Positions 8,721 to 19,142 of a stretch of 64,000 nt of DNA are shown here, one piece after another. The stretch comes from Pseudomonas sp. MM211 (GTDB taxonomy: Bacteria > Pseudomonadota > Gammaproteobacteria > Pseudomonadales > Pseudomonadaceae): assembly GCF_020386635.1 (NCBI RefSeq), contig NZ_CP081942.1, forward strand, positions 3,348,001-3,412,000. The letters run 5' to 3'. The position numbers were made by a program, and so were the translations under genes. The stretch's first letter is position 1. Each line of letters begins with the position of its first letter. The notes beneath the pieces are model-generated. The model had not been told where the DNA came from and ran no database searches. It worked only from the letters and a program-made list of their open reading frames with translations.

Positions 8721-11296
8721 GCCTGGCCAGTAGCTGGCTGCGGCGCAATGGCTGGACGGCATTCGACTTTCAGAAGGAAGTTTGGCAGGCAGTGGCCGAT
8801 GGGCAGAGCGGCCTGCTGCATGCGTCGACCGGTGCCGGCAAGACCTATGCCGTGTGGTTGGCTGCTATCAATCGATTCGCGGGCAAGAATGCTGCCAAGA
8901 AGCCTGCCAGTGGCAAGCGCGCGCCACCGGCTGCGCCGCTCACCGTGTTGTGGATCACGCCGATGCGTGCCTTGGCCGCTGACACGCAACGTGCCTTGCA
9001 GGCGCCGCTCGATGGTCTGGAAATACCCTGGACGCTGGGCATGCGCACCGGCGATACCGGCAGCGCCGAGCGGCAGCGCCAGGCACGCCGCCTGCCGACC
9101 GCGCTGGTGACCACGCCCGAGAGCCTGACGCTGTTGCTCACCGGTGCTGACGCGAAGGCGCAGTTCGCCCATGTCGGCATGCTGGTGGTGGATGAGTGGC
9201 ATGAGTTGCTCGGCAACAAGCGCGGTGTGCAGTTGCAATTGGCGCTGGCGCGGCTGCGCCAGTGGAACCCGCAACTTGTCGTCTGGGGGCTGTCGGCCAC
9301 CCTCGGCAACCAGCCCCATGCCATGGAGGTGCTGCTGCCTGACGGTGGTGGTCGGCTGGTTCGCGGTGAGCAGGGCGCCAAACCGCAGATCGATACGCTG
9401 CTGCCGACGGCGATGGAACGCTTTCCCTGGGCCGGCCATCTGGGGTTGCGGTTGTTGCCGCAGGTGGTCGAGGAGTTGGAAGGCAGCAGCGTGACCCTGG
9501 TGTTCACCAACACCCGCTCGCAGTCCGAACTCTGGTATCAGGCATTGCTCGATGCGCGCCCGGACTGGGCCGGATTGATCGCCCTGCACCACGGCTCGCT
9601 GGCCCGCGAAGTCCGTGATTGGGTCGAGGGCGGGCTCAAGCAGGGCAAGCTGAAAGCCGTGGTTTGTACCTCCAGCCTGGATCTGGGGGTCGACTTCCTG
9701 CCTGTGGAGCGGGTTCTGCAGATCGGCTCGGCCAAGGGTGTCGCCCGCCTGCTGCAACGCGCCGGGCGTTCCGGTCATGCGCCGGGGCGTACCTCGCGCA
9801 TCACACTGGTGCCCACTCACGGCCTCGAACTGATCGAAGCCATTGCCGTGCAGGACGCCGTCGCGGCCGGGCGTATCGAGGCCCGCGAATCGCCTCATCA
9901 GCCGCTGGATGTATTGGTTCAGCATCTGGTCAGTATGGCTCTGGGCGGCGGCTTCAGGCCTGATGAGCTGCTGCCGGAGATACGCAGCACCTGGGCGTAT
10001 CGCGACCTTGACGATGCCCAGTGGCGCTGGGCCCTGGCGTTCGTGCGGCAGGGTGGGGAGTCGCTCAGTGCCTATCCCGATTATCAGCGTGTGGAGCCAG
10101 ACGAAGAAGGCATCTGGCGAGTGCCCAGCCCGCGTCTGGCGCGCCGCCACCGGATGAGCGTGGGCACCATCGTCAGCGACGCCAGCGTTACGGTGAAATG
10201 GTGGAGCAAAGGCGGCGGCGGTGGCTCGCTCGGTAGCGTCGAGGAAGGCTTTATCGCCCGCCTGCATCCGGGCGACGTGTTTCTGTTCGGCGGGCGGCCC
10301 CTCGAGCTGGTCCGGGTGGAGAACATGACGGCCTACGTACGCCGCATCAATTCCAGCAAAGCCAGTGTGCCGCGCTGGAATGGTGGGCGCATGCCGCTCT
10401 CCAGCGCCCTCGCCGAAGCCGTGGTTGCACGTTTCGGTGAGGCAGCGCAGGGCCACTTCGATGGCCCGGAAATGCGCATGCTGCAGCCGCTGCTGGAAGT
10501 GCAGGCGCACTGGTCCGCGTTACCGGCGCCAGGCACCTTGCTGGCCGAAACCCTGCACTCGCGTGAAGGCTGGCACCTGTTCCTGTATCCCTTCGCCGGG
10601 CGCAACGTGCATCTGGGACTGGCCAGCCTGCTGGCCTGGCGCCTGGGCCAGCGGCAGCCGCTGAGTTTCTCGATTGCCGTCAACGACTATGGCCTGGAGC
10701 TGCTGTGTGCCAGCGAGGTTGATTGGGCAGGGCTGCTCGACACTGATCTGTTCGACGATCACGACCTGCTGCACGACGTGCTTGCCAGCCTCAATGCTGG
10801 TGAGCTGGCCCAGCGGCGTTTTCGCGAGATCGCCCGCATCGCCGGCCTGGTGTTCGGCGGTTACCCTGGCGCGGGTAAAAGCCTGCGCCAGGTGCAGGCC
10901 TCCAGCGGGCTGTTCTTCGACGTGTTCCGCCAGTACGACCCGGACAACCTGCTGCTGACCCAGGCCCACGATGAGGTTCTCAGCCAGGAACTGGATGTCA
11001 GGCAACTACAGTGCACCCTGGCCGACATGCGCGCGTCGCGTCTGAACCTGCATGAGCTACGTCGCGCGACCCCGCTGGCCTTTCCGCTGATGGTCGAGCG
11101 TTTTCGCGAGCGACACAGCTCTGAAAAACTCGCCGACCGCATCGTCCGTATGCTCGGCGAGCTCGAGCGTGCTGCAGGGCCGGGCGGGCAGGTTGTCGCT
11201 AAACCGCTGATTGAGGTCGAGCCAGCCATACGTCGTGGCGAGCGTAAGCGCAAGGATGGCCGTCCACGCCGCAAGACCAAGGGCAGTGAGGCATGA
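8717..11296 (+). CDS. Ligase-associated DEXH-box DNA helicase (Lhr-Core type)
   Basis: An 859-residue superfamily 2 helicase. Walker A is STGAGKT (37-43), motif II is DEWH ([10 protein letters not shown]), motif [12 protein letters not shown], then [10 protein letters not shown], and motif [11 protein letters not shown]. The second half contains the winged-helix and Lhr-specific domains. The length matches the Lhr-Core form that lacks the long C-terminal extension of E. coli Lhr. Lhr-type enzymes translocate 3' to 5' on single-stranded DNA and unwind RNA:DNA hybrids. It is the third gene of the operon and overlaps both neighbours by 4 bp, implying fixed stoichiometry. Confidence 0.92.
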   Translation: MSLASSWLRRNGWTAFDFQKEVWQAVADGQSGLLHASTGAGKTYAVWLAAINRFAGKNAAKKPASGKRAPPAAPLTVLWITPMRALAADTQRALQAPLDGLEIPWTLGMRTGDTGSAERQRQARRLPTALVTTPESLTLLLTGADAKAQFAHVGMLVVDEWHELLGNKRGVQLQLALARLRQWNPQLVVWGLSATLGNQPHAMEVLLPDGGGRLVRGEQGAKPQIDTLLPTAMERFPWAGHLGLRLLPQVVEELEGSSVTLVFTNTRSQSELWYQALLDARPDWAGLIALHHGSLAREVRDWVEGGLKQGKLKAVVCTSSLDLGVDFLPVERVLQIGSAKGVARLLQRAGRSGHAPGRTSRITLVPTHGLELIEAIAVQDAVAAGRIEARESPHQPLDVLVQHLVSMALGGGFRPDELLPEIRSTWAYRDLDDAQWRWALAFVRQGGESLSAYPDYQRVEPDEEGIWRVPSPRLARRHRMSVGTIVSDASVTVKWWSKGGGGGSLGSVEEGFIARLHPGDVFLFGGRPLELVRVENMTAYVRRINSSKASVPRWNGGRMPLSSALAEAVVARFGEAAQGHFDGPEMRMLQPLLEVQAHWSALPAPGTLLAETLHSREGWHLFLYPFAGRNVHLGLASLLAWRLGQRQPLSFSIAVNDYGLELLCASEVDWAGLLDTDLFDDHDLLHDVLASLNAGELAQRRFREIARIAGLVFGGYPGAGKSLRQVQASSGLFFDVFRQYDPDNLLLTQAHDEVLSQELDVRQLQCTLADMRASRLNLHELRRATPLAFPLMVERFRERHSSEKLADRIVRMLGELERAAGPGGQVVAKPLIEVEPAIRRGERKRKDGRPRRKTKGSEA

Positions 11297-11961
11297 GCGG
11301 GACGCCTCACCTTGCCGTAGAGATCGCCGGTGAAACGCTGTGGTTGCTGGCCGATAAGGCGCTGTACTGGCCCGCCAAGCAGACTCTGCTGGTCGCCGAC
11401 GCACACCTCGGCAAGGCCGCCACCTATCGCACCCTCGGGCAGCCGGTACCGCAAGGCACCACGGCGCGCAATCTGCAGCGGCTGGATGACCTACTGGCGA
11501 GCTATCCGACTCGCCGCCTGGTTTTCCTGGGAGATCTTCTTCACGCCCGTCCGGCGCGAACCGGCAGCACCCTGGCGGCCTTGCAGGCGTGGCGCAAACG
11601 GCATGCTGAGCTGCAGATCGTGCTGATACGCGGCAACCATGATCGCAGTGCCGGCGACCCACCAGCCGATCTGGCCATCGAGGTGGTCAGCGAGCCCTGG
11701 CGCATGGGGCCTTTCGCGCTCTGTCATGAGCCCCTGGATTGCCCCGGCCTGCATGTGCTGGCCGGGCATCTGCACCCGGTATTCGTGCTACGCGGGCGGG
11801 GGCGTGACCGCTTGCGTATGCCGTGCTTCAGCGTCGAGCAGAGCATCACCCTGTTGCCGGCCTTCGGTGAGTTCACCGGCGGCATGGCCATCGACTCAGC
11901 GCCTGGGCGAACGATCTATGGTGCGCTGGACGGTGCTGTTTGGCGCCTGAACCAGGGCTGA
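11293..11961 (+). CDS. Ligase-associated metallophosphoesterase (MPE)
   Basis: The fourth gene of the repair operon, 222 residues. The calcineurin-like phosphoesterase ligands are all present: DAHLG (Asp36, His38), [15 protein letters not shown] and GHLHPVF. In this operon family the enzyme is a manganese-dependent phosphodiesterase acting on DNA ends. It starts inside the helicase stop (ATGA). No hairpin terminator is evident after it, but the following 250 bases are AT-rich and hold the chemoreceptor promoter. Confidence 0.9.
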   Translation: MSGTPHLAVEIAGETLWLLADKALYWPAKQTLLVADAHLGKAATYRTLGQPVPQGTTARNLQRLDDLLASYPTRRLVFLGDLLHARPARTGSTLAALQAWRKRHAELQIVLIRGNHDRSAGDPPADLAIEVVSEPWRMGPFALCHEPLDCPGLHVLAGHLHPVFVLRGRGRDRLRMPCFSVEQSITLLPAFGEFTGGMAIDSAPGRTIYGALDGAVWRLNQG

Positions 11962-12105
11962 TCTGCGGCCTGATGTCACGGATAAAAAACTGACTCACCG
12001 CCAGATATTCAATCTATCTATCTGATAAATAAAAAATTTATGATCAATAACCTCGCGTGTGACTAGGTTTTTATCTTTTTGGCTTCACCATCTGCATGGT
12101 GCCGC

Positions 12106-12132
12106 TCTAGTTATTTATTTTGCCGCCGATAG
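12106..12132 (+). promoter_or_regulatory. Possible sigma-28 (FliA) promoter
   Basis: GCCGATAG (12125-12132) matches 7 of 8 bases of the FliA -10 element; 11 bases upstream, TCTAGTTA (12106-12113) matches 5 of 8 of TAAAGTTT. It lies 83 bases before a chemoreceptor gene, the expected kind of FliA target. Confidence 0.5.
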
Positions 12133-12214
12133 AATGCGTGCCGCTTAAATTTTCAGACTGGTCCAAGAATAAATCTCCAGCTGCTTAACCCCCTTAAAAA
12201 GGTCGGAGAACACT

Positions 12215-14137
12215 ATGAACAGCTGGTTCGCGAACATCAGCGTAACTTTGAAACTTGCCTTGGGTTTTGGCCTCGTGCTTGCCCTTACCTGTGTACTTGC
12301 TCTTGCTGGATGGACCAGTCTGGGCAGCTTGATACAGCGCAGTGACTGGACGTCGGACATTGCGCGTTTGAACGACACACTGACCGAACTCCGTGTGACT
12401 CGCCTGCAGTACATGCTGGCGAACGGCGACGAAACCGTCGCCGAGACCGTGCAGAAATCCCTCGATGGCTTCAAGGCCCAGCATGCCCAGGTACTGTCGA
12501 GCTTCAAGAGCCCCGACAACGTCCGCTTGCTGCAAGCCCAGGGCGCGCAGATCGACGCCTATCAGCTATCGCTGAACAAGATGCGCAGCGGCTACCGTGC
12601 GAGCAATGACGCGCGCCAGGAAATGACCCGCAATGCGGTGACTGCCGGTCAGGCGATTGACGAGATCAATACCGCCGTATTGAACCTGCCGCCTTACGAT
12701 GAAACCCGCGCTGCCCAGTTCCAGGCGATCACCAAGGCCAAGGAAGACTGGCAACTGGTGCGTTACCAGGTACGCGGCTACACCGGCGCCCCCAATGCGG
12801 ACGCCGAACGTACCGCTATCACCCAGATCGAGACCACCATCAAGGATCTCGAGCAATTCCGTCAGGCGTTCTCAACCGAGCATTCCCAGCGTGTCAACCT
12901 GGTCGCTACCGGGCTGGACAACTACCGTGCAGCGGTCATGGCGTTCAAGGCCGCGACCGAGACCATTGCCGTGGCGCGCAAGGAGCTGACCGAAGAAGGC
13001 TATGAAATCGTCAAAATCAGCAAGGAGCTCACCGCGATCCAACTGGAGCGTCGTGACAGTGAAACGGCGTCTGCCCGCACCCTGCAATTGAGCACCACCG
13101 TGTTGGCGTTGCTGGTCGGTATTCTCGCCGCCTGGTTGATCACCCGACAGATCACCCGTCCGCTGCAGGAAACCCTGGTCGCGGTCGAGCGCATCGCCGG
13201 TGGTGATCTGAGCCAGACCCTGCACGTAACCCGTCGTGACGAAATCGGCGTGCTGCAGCAGGGCATCCAGCGTATGGGCACCACCCTGCGTGATCTGATT
13301 GGTGGCATCCGCGACGGCGTTACCCAGATTGCCAGCGCTGCCGAGGAATTGTCCGCAGTCACCGAGCAGACCAGCGCCGGGGTCAACAGTCAGAAGGTCG
13401 AGACCGACCAGGTCGCCACCGCGATGCACGAAATGTCCGCCACCGTGCAGGAAGTCGCGCGCAACGCCGCCGACGCATCCCGCGCCGCATCGGACGCCGA
13501 CCGCGAGGCAGCACAAGGTGATCGCGTAGTGGCCGAAGCCATCGCGCAGATCGAGCGCCTGGCTGCCGAAGTGACGCGCTCCACCGAGGCGATGAGCCAT
13601 CTGCAGAAGGAAAGCAACAAGATCGGCAGCGTGATGGACGTGATCAAGGCGGTGGCCGAGCAGACCAATCTGCTGGCACTCAACGCCGCTATCGAAGCCG
13701 CTCGTGCTGGTGAAGCAGGCCGTGGTTTTGCGGTGGTCGCCGATGAAGTCCGTGGCCTGGCGCAACGCACTCAGAAGTCCACCGAAGAGATCGAGGGCCT
13801 GGTTGCCGGTCTGCAGCAGGGCACTCAACAGGTGGCCAACATCATGCAGAGCAGCCGCGACCTGACCGACAGCACGGTGGAGCTGACCCGCAAGGCCGGT
13901 GGTTCGCTGGAAAGCATCACTCGCACGGTGTCCAACATCCAGTCGATGAACCAGCAGATCGCCGCCGCTGCCGAGCAGCAAAGTGCGGTGGCCGAGGAGA
14001 TCAGCCGCAGCGTGATCAACGTGCGCGACATCTCCGAGCAGACTGCCGCAGCCAGTGAAGAAACCGCTGCGTCGAGTGTCGAGCTGGCCCGCCTGGGTAG
14101 TCAGCTGCAGCAGATGGTCAGCCACTTCCGGGTCTGA
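12215..14137 (+). CDS. Methyl-accepting chemotaxis protein, HBM-type ligand domain
   Basis: A 640-residue chemoreceptor: TM1 (about 11-33), a ~250-residue all-helical periplasmic domain, TM2 (about 292-310), HAMP, then the signalling hairpin with the near-invariant tip [34 protein letters not shown] region. The long helical sensor and total length resemble the HBM receptors of Pseudomonas (McpS/McpQ class), which bind TCA-cycle acids; the ligand here is a guess from that family. No C-terminal CheR-tethering pentapeptide is seen (ends SHFRV). GGAG (12205-12208) precedes the ATG. An intrinsic terminator follows. Confidence 0.92.
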   Translation: MNSWFANISVTLKLALGFGLVLALTCVLALAGWTSLGSLIQRSDWTSDIARLNDTLTELRVTRLQYMLANGDETVAETVQKSLDGFKAQHAQVLSSFKSPDNVRLLQAQGAQIDAYQLSLNKMRSGYRASNDARQEMTRNAVTAGQAIDEINTAVLNLPPYDETRAAQFQAITKAKEDWQLVRYQVRGYTGAPNADAERTAITQIETTIKDLEQFRQAFSTEHSQRVNLVATGLDNYRAAVMAFKAATETIAVARKELTEEGYEIVKISKELTAIQLERRDSETASARTLQLSTTVLALLVGILAAWLITRQITRPLQETLVAVERIAGGDLSQTLHVTRRDEIGVLQQGIQRMGTTLRDLIGGIRDGVTQIASAAEELSAVTEQTSAGVNSQKVETDQVATAMHEMSATVQEVARNAADASRAASDADREAAQGDRVVAEAIAQIERLAAEVTRSTEAMSHLQKESNKIGSVMDVIKAVAEQTNLLALNAAIEAARAGEAGRGFAVVADEVRGLAQRTQKSTEEIEGLVAGLQQGTQQVANIMQSSRDLTDSTVELTRKAGGSLESITRTVSNIQSMNQQIAAAAEQQSAVAEEISRSVINVRDISEQTAAASEETAASSVELARLGSQLQQMVSHFRV

Positions 14138-14159
14138 TCATCACGCTTCAGTTGCAATG

Positions 14160-14196
14160 AAAAAGGCCGTTACCCTTTGGGGTAACGGCCTTTTTT
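14160..14196 (+). terminator. Intrinsic terminator after the chemoreceptor
   Basis: GGCCGTTACCC (14165-14175) pairs with GGGTAACGGCC (14180-14190) and is followed by six T. The A-run on the other side lets it serve the minus-strand gene that ends at 14240 as well. Confidence 0.93.
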
Positions 14197-14239
14197 GTGG
14201 CCTGCCGTTCACTGCAGATGCGCTTCGGCTGCGGCGTTT

Positions 14240-15022
14240 CTAGTGCGTCGCGATCCAGATCAGCAGGCCCGCCTGGAACAGGGCGAAGGCTACCAGGCAG
14301 GCGATGGTGAAGCGCAGGCCGCCGTCCTCGCGCTTGAGCTGCTCCAGGCGCTCATGCTGCTTGCGCAGTTGCACATCCTGCTCGTGCAGATTCTGATCCG
14401 CCTGCTGAAGCATCTGTGCGGCGTCCAGCTGTTCGATGAACCTGACCTTTTCGCCATTCCAGTCGCTGTGCAGGTCGCTGAGGCGCGATGCGCTGTAATG
14501 CGCCTTGAGCTGACCGTCCTGATAGTCGACGGCGAAACCCTGGGCCTTAAGGCAATGATCGCGGCGCGCGCGGGCCTCTTCGCTCAGCGCGTCGCGGCTC
14601 GGTAGCGGGCCGCTTTCGAGGGTGTAATGGGCGCAGTGCTGTTTGGCCCAGGCGGCTGCCTGAGCCAGCAGAAAGCGGCCAAGGCCACGGTTCTGCGGCT
14701 CCAGGCTCAGGCCGCTGTCCGGGCCGAAACGACCTTCCTTGGCGCGGTGGTCGAGCCACAGTTCCAGTACGTTCTGTTCCTTGCGCACCTTCTGCCCCGG
14801 CAATTGCAGGGTTAGGCGCAGCAGACTCTGTTCCTTGCTGTGCCGTTCGACCCGGCCCAGCTGCACGAAACGCAGCGGCCGCGCCCCGGTATGGCGGTCG
14901 ATGGGCAGGGGCGCCAGGCGCAACAGGCGAAAGTGCTCCGGGCCGAGCGTGGCCCACGGATGGGACGACTCGGCCTGTTCCTCTTCAGGTGCGGCGACGG
15001 CTGGCGTTTCGCTGTCGGTCAT
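14240..15022 (-). CDS. Conserved protein with GNAT-like core, coiled coil and C-terminal membrane anchor
   Basis: A 260-residue protein of unknown function. Residues about 95-175 look like an acetyltransferase (GNAT) fold: LSLEPQNRGLGRFLLAQAAA resembles the acetyl-CoA-binding motif A (Q/R-x-x-G-x-G/A) and CLKAQGFAVDY resembles motif B. This is followed by a charged helical stretch (about 190-230, Gln/Glu/Lys-rich, coiled-coil-like) and one hydrophobic helix at the extreme C-terminus, so it should be tail-anchored in the inner membrane facing the cytoplasm. It lies 41 bases downstream of the hydrolase gene on the same strand and may be its operon partner. The GNAT assignment is by eye only. 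Confidence 0.75.
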   Translation of the reverse strand: MTDSETPAVAAPEEEQAESSHPWATLGPEHFRLLRLAPLPIDRHTGARPLRFVQLGRVERHSKEQSLLRLTLQLPGQKVRKEQNVLELWLDHRAKEGRFGPDSGLSLEPQNRGLGRFLLAQAAAWAKQHCAHYTLESGPLPSRDALSEEARARRDHCLKAQGFAVDYQDGQLKAHYSASRLSDLHSDWNGEKVRFIEQLDAAQMLQQADQNLHEQDVQLRKQHERLEQLKREDGGLRFTIACLVAFALFQAGLLIWIATH

Positions 15023-15063
15023 GGGGCATTCCTCAAAAAACCGCCGCGAAGTTGAGCGTCGGC

Positions 15064-16044
15064 TTAGTGGGTATCGGCAGCGACGCTGGTTTCTACAGGC
15101 GGCAAGCCCTGAATGAAACGGGCGATACGGGCGGTGAGGGCACGGGCCAGCGGCAGATCAGGGTTGTCGTAGGAGGCCAGTTGCGCCTCGAAGTCCATCG
15201 GCACGATGCGCAGCACATGGTTCATGCCGGTGATGATCTGCAGCTCGGCGGCCGGGTTCGCGGCATGCAGCGCTTCGGCGTCCTGCACGCTGACCTGGAT
15301 GTCGTGATCCCCCTGGATGATCAGTGCCGGTACGCGCACCTTGGCAAAGGCCGCAGCCGGATTCTGGCGGAACAGCGAAATCAGGTAGGGCTGCACGCTG
15401 GTGCGGTACAGCACGGTCAGCTCGTCCGACACTTCTGGAACCTGACGACCCTCGCGCAGGGCGATCAGCAAGGCATCGCTCTCGGCGCGCAGGCGCGGCG
15501 GCAGACGGTCGCGCAGTTGCTCCTGAAGCAGCTGGTCGATGGGGCGGGCGCTGCCGGCAATGGACACCAGGGCATCGGCACCGGATTCAGGGGCTGCCAG
15601 GCTGGCGATCAGCGCGCCTTCGCTATGGCCGACCAGAATCACCTGGCTGAAGCGCTTGTCCTCATGCAGCTTGTGGCTCCAGGCAACTACGTCAGCGACG
15701 TAGCGCTCCACGTTCAGGTCGCGTTCGTGCGGCGTCGCAGCGAAGCTGGCGGCGATGCCGCGCTTGTCATAACGCACGCTGGCGATGCCTTGTTGAGCCA
15801 GTGCCTGGGCCAGTTTGCGATGCGCATCGTTATGCCCGCCGCCCGGGTTGTTGCCGTTACGGTCGGTCGGCCCTGAGCCGGCCACCAGCAGCACCACCGG
15901 TACGGCCTCGGTGCGTTGCGGCAGCACCAGAGAGCCATGCAGCACGCCCTGGCCGGTATCCAGGCTGACCTGTTCACGCAGGATGGGGGCAGCCTGAACC
16001 AGGCCGGTGAAGAGAGAAAGGGTCAAAAGCAGGGCTCGCAGCAT
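15064..16044 (-). CDS. Exported alpha/beta hydrolase
   Basis: A 326-residue serine hydrolase with a signal peptide (MLRALLLTLSLFTGLVQA). Catalytic elements: GHSEGAL nucleophile elbow, QGDHDIQV acid loop, and GMNHVLR with the His. ATG at 16044 is chosen because it opens the signal peptide; the open frame upstream to 16086 is not hydrophobic. It is divergent from aroC. The substrate is unknown; homologues are annotated only as hydrolases or putative esterases. Confidence 0.83.
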   Translation of the reverse strand: MLRALLLTLSLFTGLVQAAPILREQVSLDTGQGVLHGSLVLPQRTEAVPVVLLVAGSGPTDRNGNNPGGGHNDAHRKLAQALAQQGIASVRYDKRGIAASFAATPHERDLNVERYVADVVAWSHKLHEDKRFSQVILVGHSEGALIASLAAPESGADALVSIAGSARPIDQLLQEQLRDRLPPRLRAESDALLIALREGRQVPEVSDELTVLYRTSVQPYLISLFRQNPAAAFAKVRVPALIIQGDHDIQVSVQDAEALHAANPAAELQIITGMNHVLRIVPMDFEAQLASYDNPDLPLARALTARIARFIQGLPPVETSVAADTH

Positions 16045-16208
16045 GATGAGAACGTGTCTGTAATGGGATTCGTTGGACGCTGGCAAATGGCCAAAGGTTC
16101 GCTCGCGGGTGATCTCCGCAGGTGCGACGGAGTATACTCAGCGGCTTTCCTCTTGGGCCTGCCTTTTCGCCGCAGGCTGCTGATCGAACTGATGTGGAGC
16201 CTCGCGCA

Positions 16209-17300
16209 ATGTCCGGCAATACCTTCGGCAAGCTGTTCACCGTCACCACGGCAGGCGAGAGCCACGGCCCTGCGCTGGTCGCCATCGTCGACGGCTGCCC
16301 GCCCGGGCTGGATATTTCCCTGGACGACCTGCAGCGCGACCTCGACCGCCGCAAGCCGGGTACCAGCCGCCACACCACCCAGCGCCAGGAAGCCGACGAG
16401 GTGGAAATCCTCTCCGGCGTATTCGAAGGCAAGACCACGGGTTGCTCCATCGGCCTGCTGATCCGCAACACCGACCAGAAGTCCAAGGACTACTCGGCGA
16501 TCAAGGATCTGTTCCGCCCGGCCCATGCCGACTACACCTACCACCACAAGTACGGCGTTCGCGACTACCGTGGCGGCGGCCGCAGCTCGGCACGGGAAAC
16601 CGCCATGCGCGTGGCTGCCGGTGCCATCGCCAAGAAGTACCTGGCCAGCCAGGGCATCGTCATTCGCGGCTATATGAGCCAGCTGGGGCCCATCGAGATT
16701 CCGTTCAAGACCTGGGACTCGGTCGAGGAAAACGCCTTCTTCAGCCCCGACCCGGACAAGGTGCCGGAACTGGAGGCCTACATGGATCAGCTGCGCCGCG
16801 ACCAGGATTCGGTCGGTGCGAAGATCACCGTGGTCGCGGAGGGCGTCATGCCTGGGCTCGGCGAGCCGATCTTCGACCGCCTGGACGCCGAACTGGCCCA
16901 CGCGCTGATGAGCATCAACGCGGTCAAGGGCGTGGAGATCGGTGCCGGTTTCGCCTCGGTGGCGCAGCGCGGTACCGAGCACCGTGACGAGCTGACTCCC
17001 GAAGGCTTCCTGTCCAACAACGCCGGCGGCATTCTTGGCGGTATTTCCAGTGGCCAGCCGATCGTCGCTCATCTGGCCCTCAAGCCGACGTCCAGCATCA
17101 CCACGCCAGGTCGCTCCATCGATATCGACGGCAACCCGGCGGATGTGATCACCAAGGGACGTCATGATCCGTGCGTAGGCATCCGCGCCACGCCGATCGC
17201 CGAGGCGATGATGGCCATCGTGCTGATGGATCACCTGCTGCGCCATCGCGGCCAGAACGCCGATGTGCGCGTGAATACGCCGGTGCTGCCGCAACTGTGA
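16209..17300 (+). CDS. aroC: Chorismate synthase
   Basis: The last enzyme of the shikimate pathway, converting EPSP to chorismate with reduced FMN. The 363-residue protein starts [23 protein letters not shown], with signature patches GESHGPAL, the basic FMN/EPSP-binding run [25 protein letters not shown] and [14 protein letters not shown] 16209 is fixed by homologues; the frame is open 87 bases upstream without similarity. An MFS gene follows on the same strand after 79 bases. Confidence 0.98.
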   Translation: MSGNTFGKLFTVTTAGESHGPALVAIVDGCPPGLDISLDDLQRDLDRRKPGTSRHTTQRQEADEVEILSGVFEGKTTGCSIGLLIRNTDQKSKDYSAIKDLFRPAHADYTYHHKYGVRDYRGGGRSSARETAMRVAAGAIAKKYLASQGIVIRGYMSQLGPIEIPFKTWDSVEENAFFSPDPDKVPELEAYMDQLRRDQDSVGAKITVVAEGVMPGLGEPIFDRLDAELAHALMSINAVKGVEIGAGFASVAQRGTEHRDELTPEGFLSNNAGGILGGISSGQPIVAHLALKPTSSITTPGRSIDIDGNPADVITKGRHDPCVGIRATPIAEAMMAIVLMDHLLRHRGQNADVRVNTPVLPQL

Positions 17301-17379
17301 TCGACTGCGCAGGCTGGAACGAGCATGGCGATACCTTGAAGCTGCCCCGGGTATCGCTGCGCTCGACCCAGACTACGTC

Positions 17380-18534
17380 ATGAACGCGGCCTTGCCCTAT
17401 TGGCGCCTGTCCGGCTTCTACCTGTTCTATTTCGCGCTGCTGGGTGCCACCGCGCCCTTCCTCGGCCTGTACTTCGCACACCTGGGCTTTTCGCCGGCGC
17501 GCATCGGCGAGCTGGTCGCCATCCCCATGCTGATGCGTTGCATCGCGCCGAACCTGTGGGGCTGGCTGGGCGATTACAGCGGCAGGCGCTTGTTGATCGT
17601 GCGCCTTGGCGCCTTGTGTACGCTGCTCAGCCTGAGCCTGATCTTCGTCAGCCAGAGTTACGCCTGGCTGGCCATGGTGATGGCCTTGCATGCGTTCTTC
17701 TGGCATGCGGTGCTGCCGCAGTTCGAGGTCATCACCCTGGCCCATTTGCGCGAACAGTCGGCCCGTTATGCGCAGATCCGCCTGTGGGGCTCAATCGGTT
17801 TTATCCTCAGCGTGGTCGGGTTGGGCAAGGCCTTCGACTGGTTCAGCCTGGACGTCTATCCCTGGGCGCTGCTGCTGATCATCACCGGCATCGCCCTGAG
17901 CAGCTTCTGGGTGCCCGATGCCCAACCATTGGTATCTTCGCAGTCGCCGAGCCGCGGCGGCTTCCTGCAACAACTCAAGCAGCCCGGTGTGTTGGCCTTC
18001 TATCTGTGCGTGGCACTGATGCAGCTGTCCCACGGGCCGTACTACACCTTCCTCAGCATCCACCTGGAGCAACTCGGCTACAGCCGCGGGCTGATCGGCC
18101 TGCTCTGGGCGCTGGGGGTGGTCGCCGAGGTGCTGGTGTTCATGGCCATGGCGCGCCTGCTCAAGCATTTCAGCCTGCGCCAGGTACTGGTCGCCAGCTT
18201 CGCCATCGCCGCGCTGCGCTGGGTATTGATGGGCTTTTTCGCCGATCACCTGCTGGTGCTGCTGTTCGCGCAAGTGCTGCACGCCGCCACCTTCGGCAGC
18301 TTCCACGCGGCTTCCATTGCCTTCGTGCAGCGCAGTTTTGGCGCTCGTCAGCAAGGGCAGGGGCAAGCGCTATACGCCTCGCTGGCCGGTATTGGCGGCG
18401 CCCTGGGCGCCCTGTATGCCGGTTACAGCTGGAATGGCCTGGGCCCGCAGTGGACATTCGCCCTGGCGGGGCTGGCCGCACTGGCCGCAGCCGTTATCAT
18501 GATCAGACGCACGACCGATCCGGCGCGTCCCTGA
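17380..18534 (+). CDS. MFS transporter (HcaT/MFS_1-like)
   Basis: A 384-residue twelve-helix major facilitator protein, starting PYWRLSGFYLFYFALLGATAPF, characteristic of the MFS_1_like/HcaT (3-phenylpropionate) group. The loop between helices 2 and 3 reads GWLGDYSGRRL, the conserved MFS motif A. It keeps the position directly after aroC that I recall for its P. aeruginosa relative. The substrate is unknown. Confidence 0.87.
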   Translation: MNAALPYWRLSGFYLFYFALLGATAPFLGLYFAHLGFSPARIGELVAIPMLMRCIAPNLWGWLGDYSGRRLLIVRLGALCTLLSLSLIFVSQSYAWLAMVMALHAFFWHAVLPQFEVITLAHLREQSARYAQIRLWGSIGFILSVVGLGKAFDWFSLDVYPWALLLIITGIALSSFWVPDAQPLVSSQSPSRGGFLQQLKQPGVLAFYLCVALMQLSHGPYYTFLSIHLEQLGYSRGLIGLLWALGVVAEVLVFMAMARLLKHFSLRQVLVASFAIAALRWVLMGFFADHLLVLLFAQVLHAATFGSFHAASIAFVQRSFGARQQGQGQALYASLAGIGGALGALYAGYSWNGLGPQWTFALAGLAALAAAVIMIRRTTDPARP

Positions 18535-18591
18535 TTGCTGGTCAAATCACGCTGCCCGCAGGGTAGCGAGCACTTACTAAAGGATTCCTCC

Positions 18592-19137
18592 ATGAGCCGC
18601 CTGAGCGTCCATCATCAGTCCAGCCCCAATATTCCCAACAAGATACTGGGGCATGCTGAGGACATCACCAGCACGCTGACAGCAGCCGGTATCGATTACA
18701 GGGTTGTCGATCTTGACGCCAAACTGCATGCCGGCGCGGCGCCCGAGGACATCCTCGCTGCGCTTGCCGGGCCGCTGGAGCAGCTCAAACGTGATCACGA
18801 TCTGGGTCACGTGGAGGTGGTCAGTGTCGACCAGCGTCGCTGGCCGAAGGAGGGCGAAAAGCCCGCCGAGCCACCCCTGGAAATCGTGGTGGATGGCGCG
18901 CAGCTCTATCTATTCCTGGCCGGGCAGGGTTTGTTGAATCTGCATGTCGGCGATTACGTCTATGCGCTGGTGGGTGAGCGCAATGCGCTGGTTTCGGTGC
19001 CCGCTGGTACGCCCCACTGGTTCGATCTGGGCGAGTTTCCCCATTGCGCACTAGTGCGCCTGTCGTCCGGCAGCGATGTTGCGGGCAAGCCGAGCGGTGA
19101 TCCAATCGCCGGCTCTTTTCCGCGCCTGGAAGACTGA
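18592..19137 (+). CDS. Acireductone dioxygenase homologue lacking the first metal motif
   Basis: A 181-residue cupin aligned end to end with acireductone dioxygenase (MtnD): YVYALVGERNALVSVPAGTPHWFDLGEFPHCALVRL is unmistakable and the ending IAGSFPRLED matches. In genuine ARD the metal is held by His96, His98, Glu102 and His140 (Klebsiella numbering). Here the region that should carry HxHxxxE reads PAEPPLEIVVDGAQ (91-104), with no His at all; only the fourth ligand (His142 in PHWFD) remains. It therefore should not be a methionine-salvage dioxygenase. ATG 18592 is preceded by AAGGA (18580-18584). It may be a regulatory or binding paralogue. Confidence 0.85.
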   Translation: MSRLSVHHQSSPNIPNKILGHAEDITSTLTAAGIDYRVVDLDAKLHAGAAPEDILAALAGPLEQLKRDHDLGHVEVVSVDQRRWPKEGEKPAEPPLEIVVDGAQLYLFLAGQGLLNLHVGDYVYALVGERNALVSVPAGTPHWFDLGEFPHCALVRLSSGSDVAGKPSGDPIAGSFPRLED

Positions 19138-19142
19138 GCAGG

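Noticed and set aside
8660..10510. 616-codon minus-strand frame opposite the helicase
   Set aside because: High-GC antisense shadow: no family-like sequence, runs through Gln/Arg/Ala-rich text, and lies wholly under genes with intact motifs.
12872..14125. 417-codon minus-strand frame opposite the chemoreceptor
   Set aside because: Complement of a coiled-coil repeat pattern; not a protein family.
16023..17294. 423-codon minus-strand frame opposite aroC
   Set aside because: Antisense to a fully conserved enzyme; no domain.
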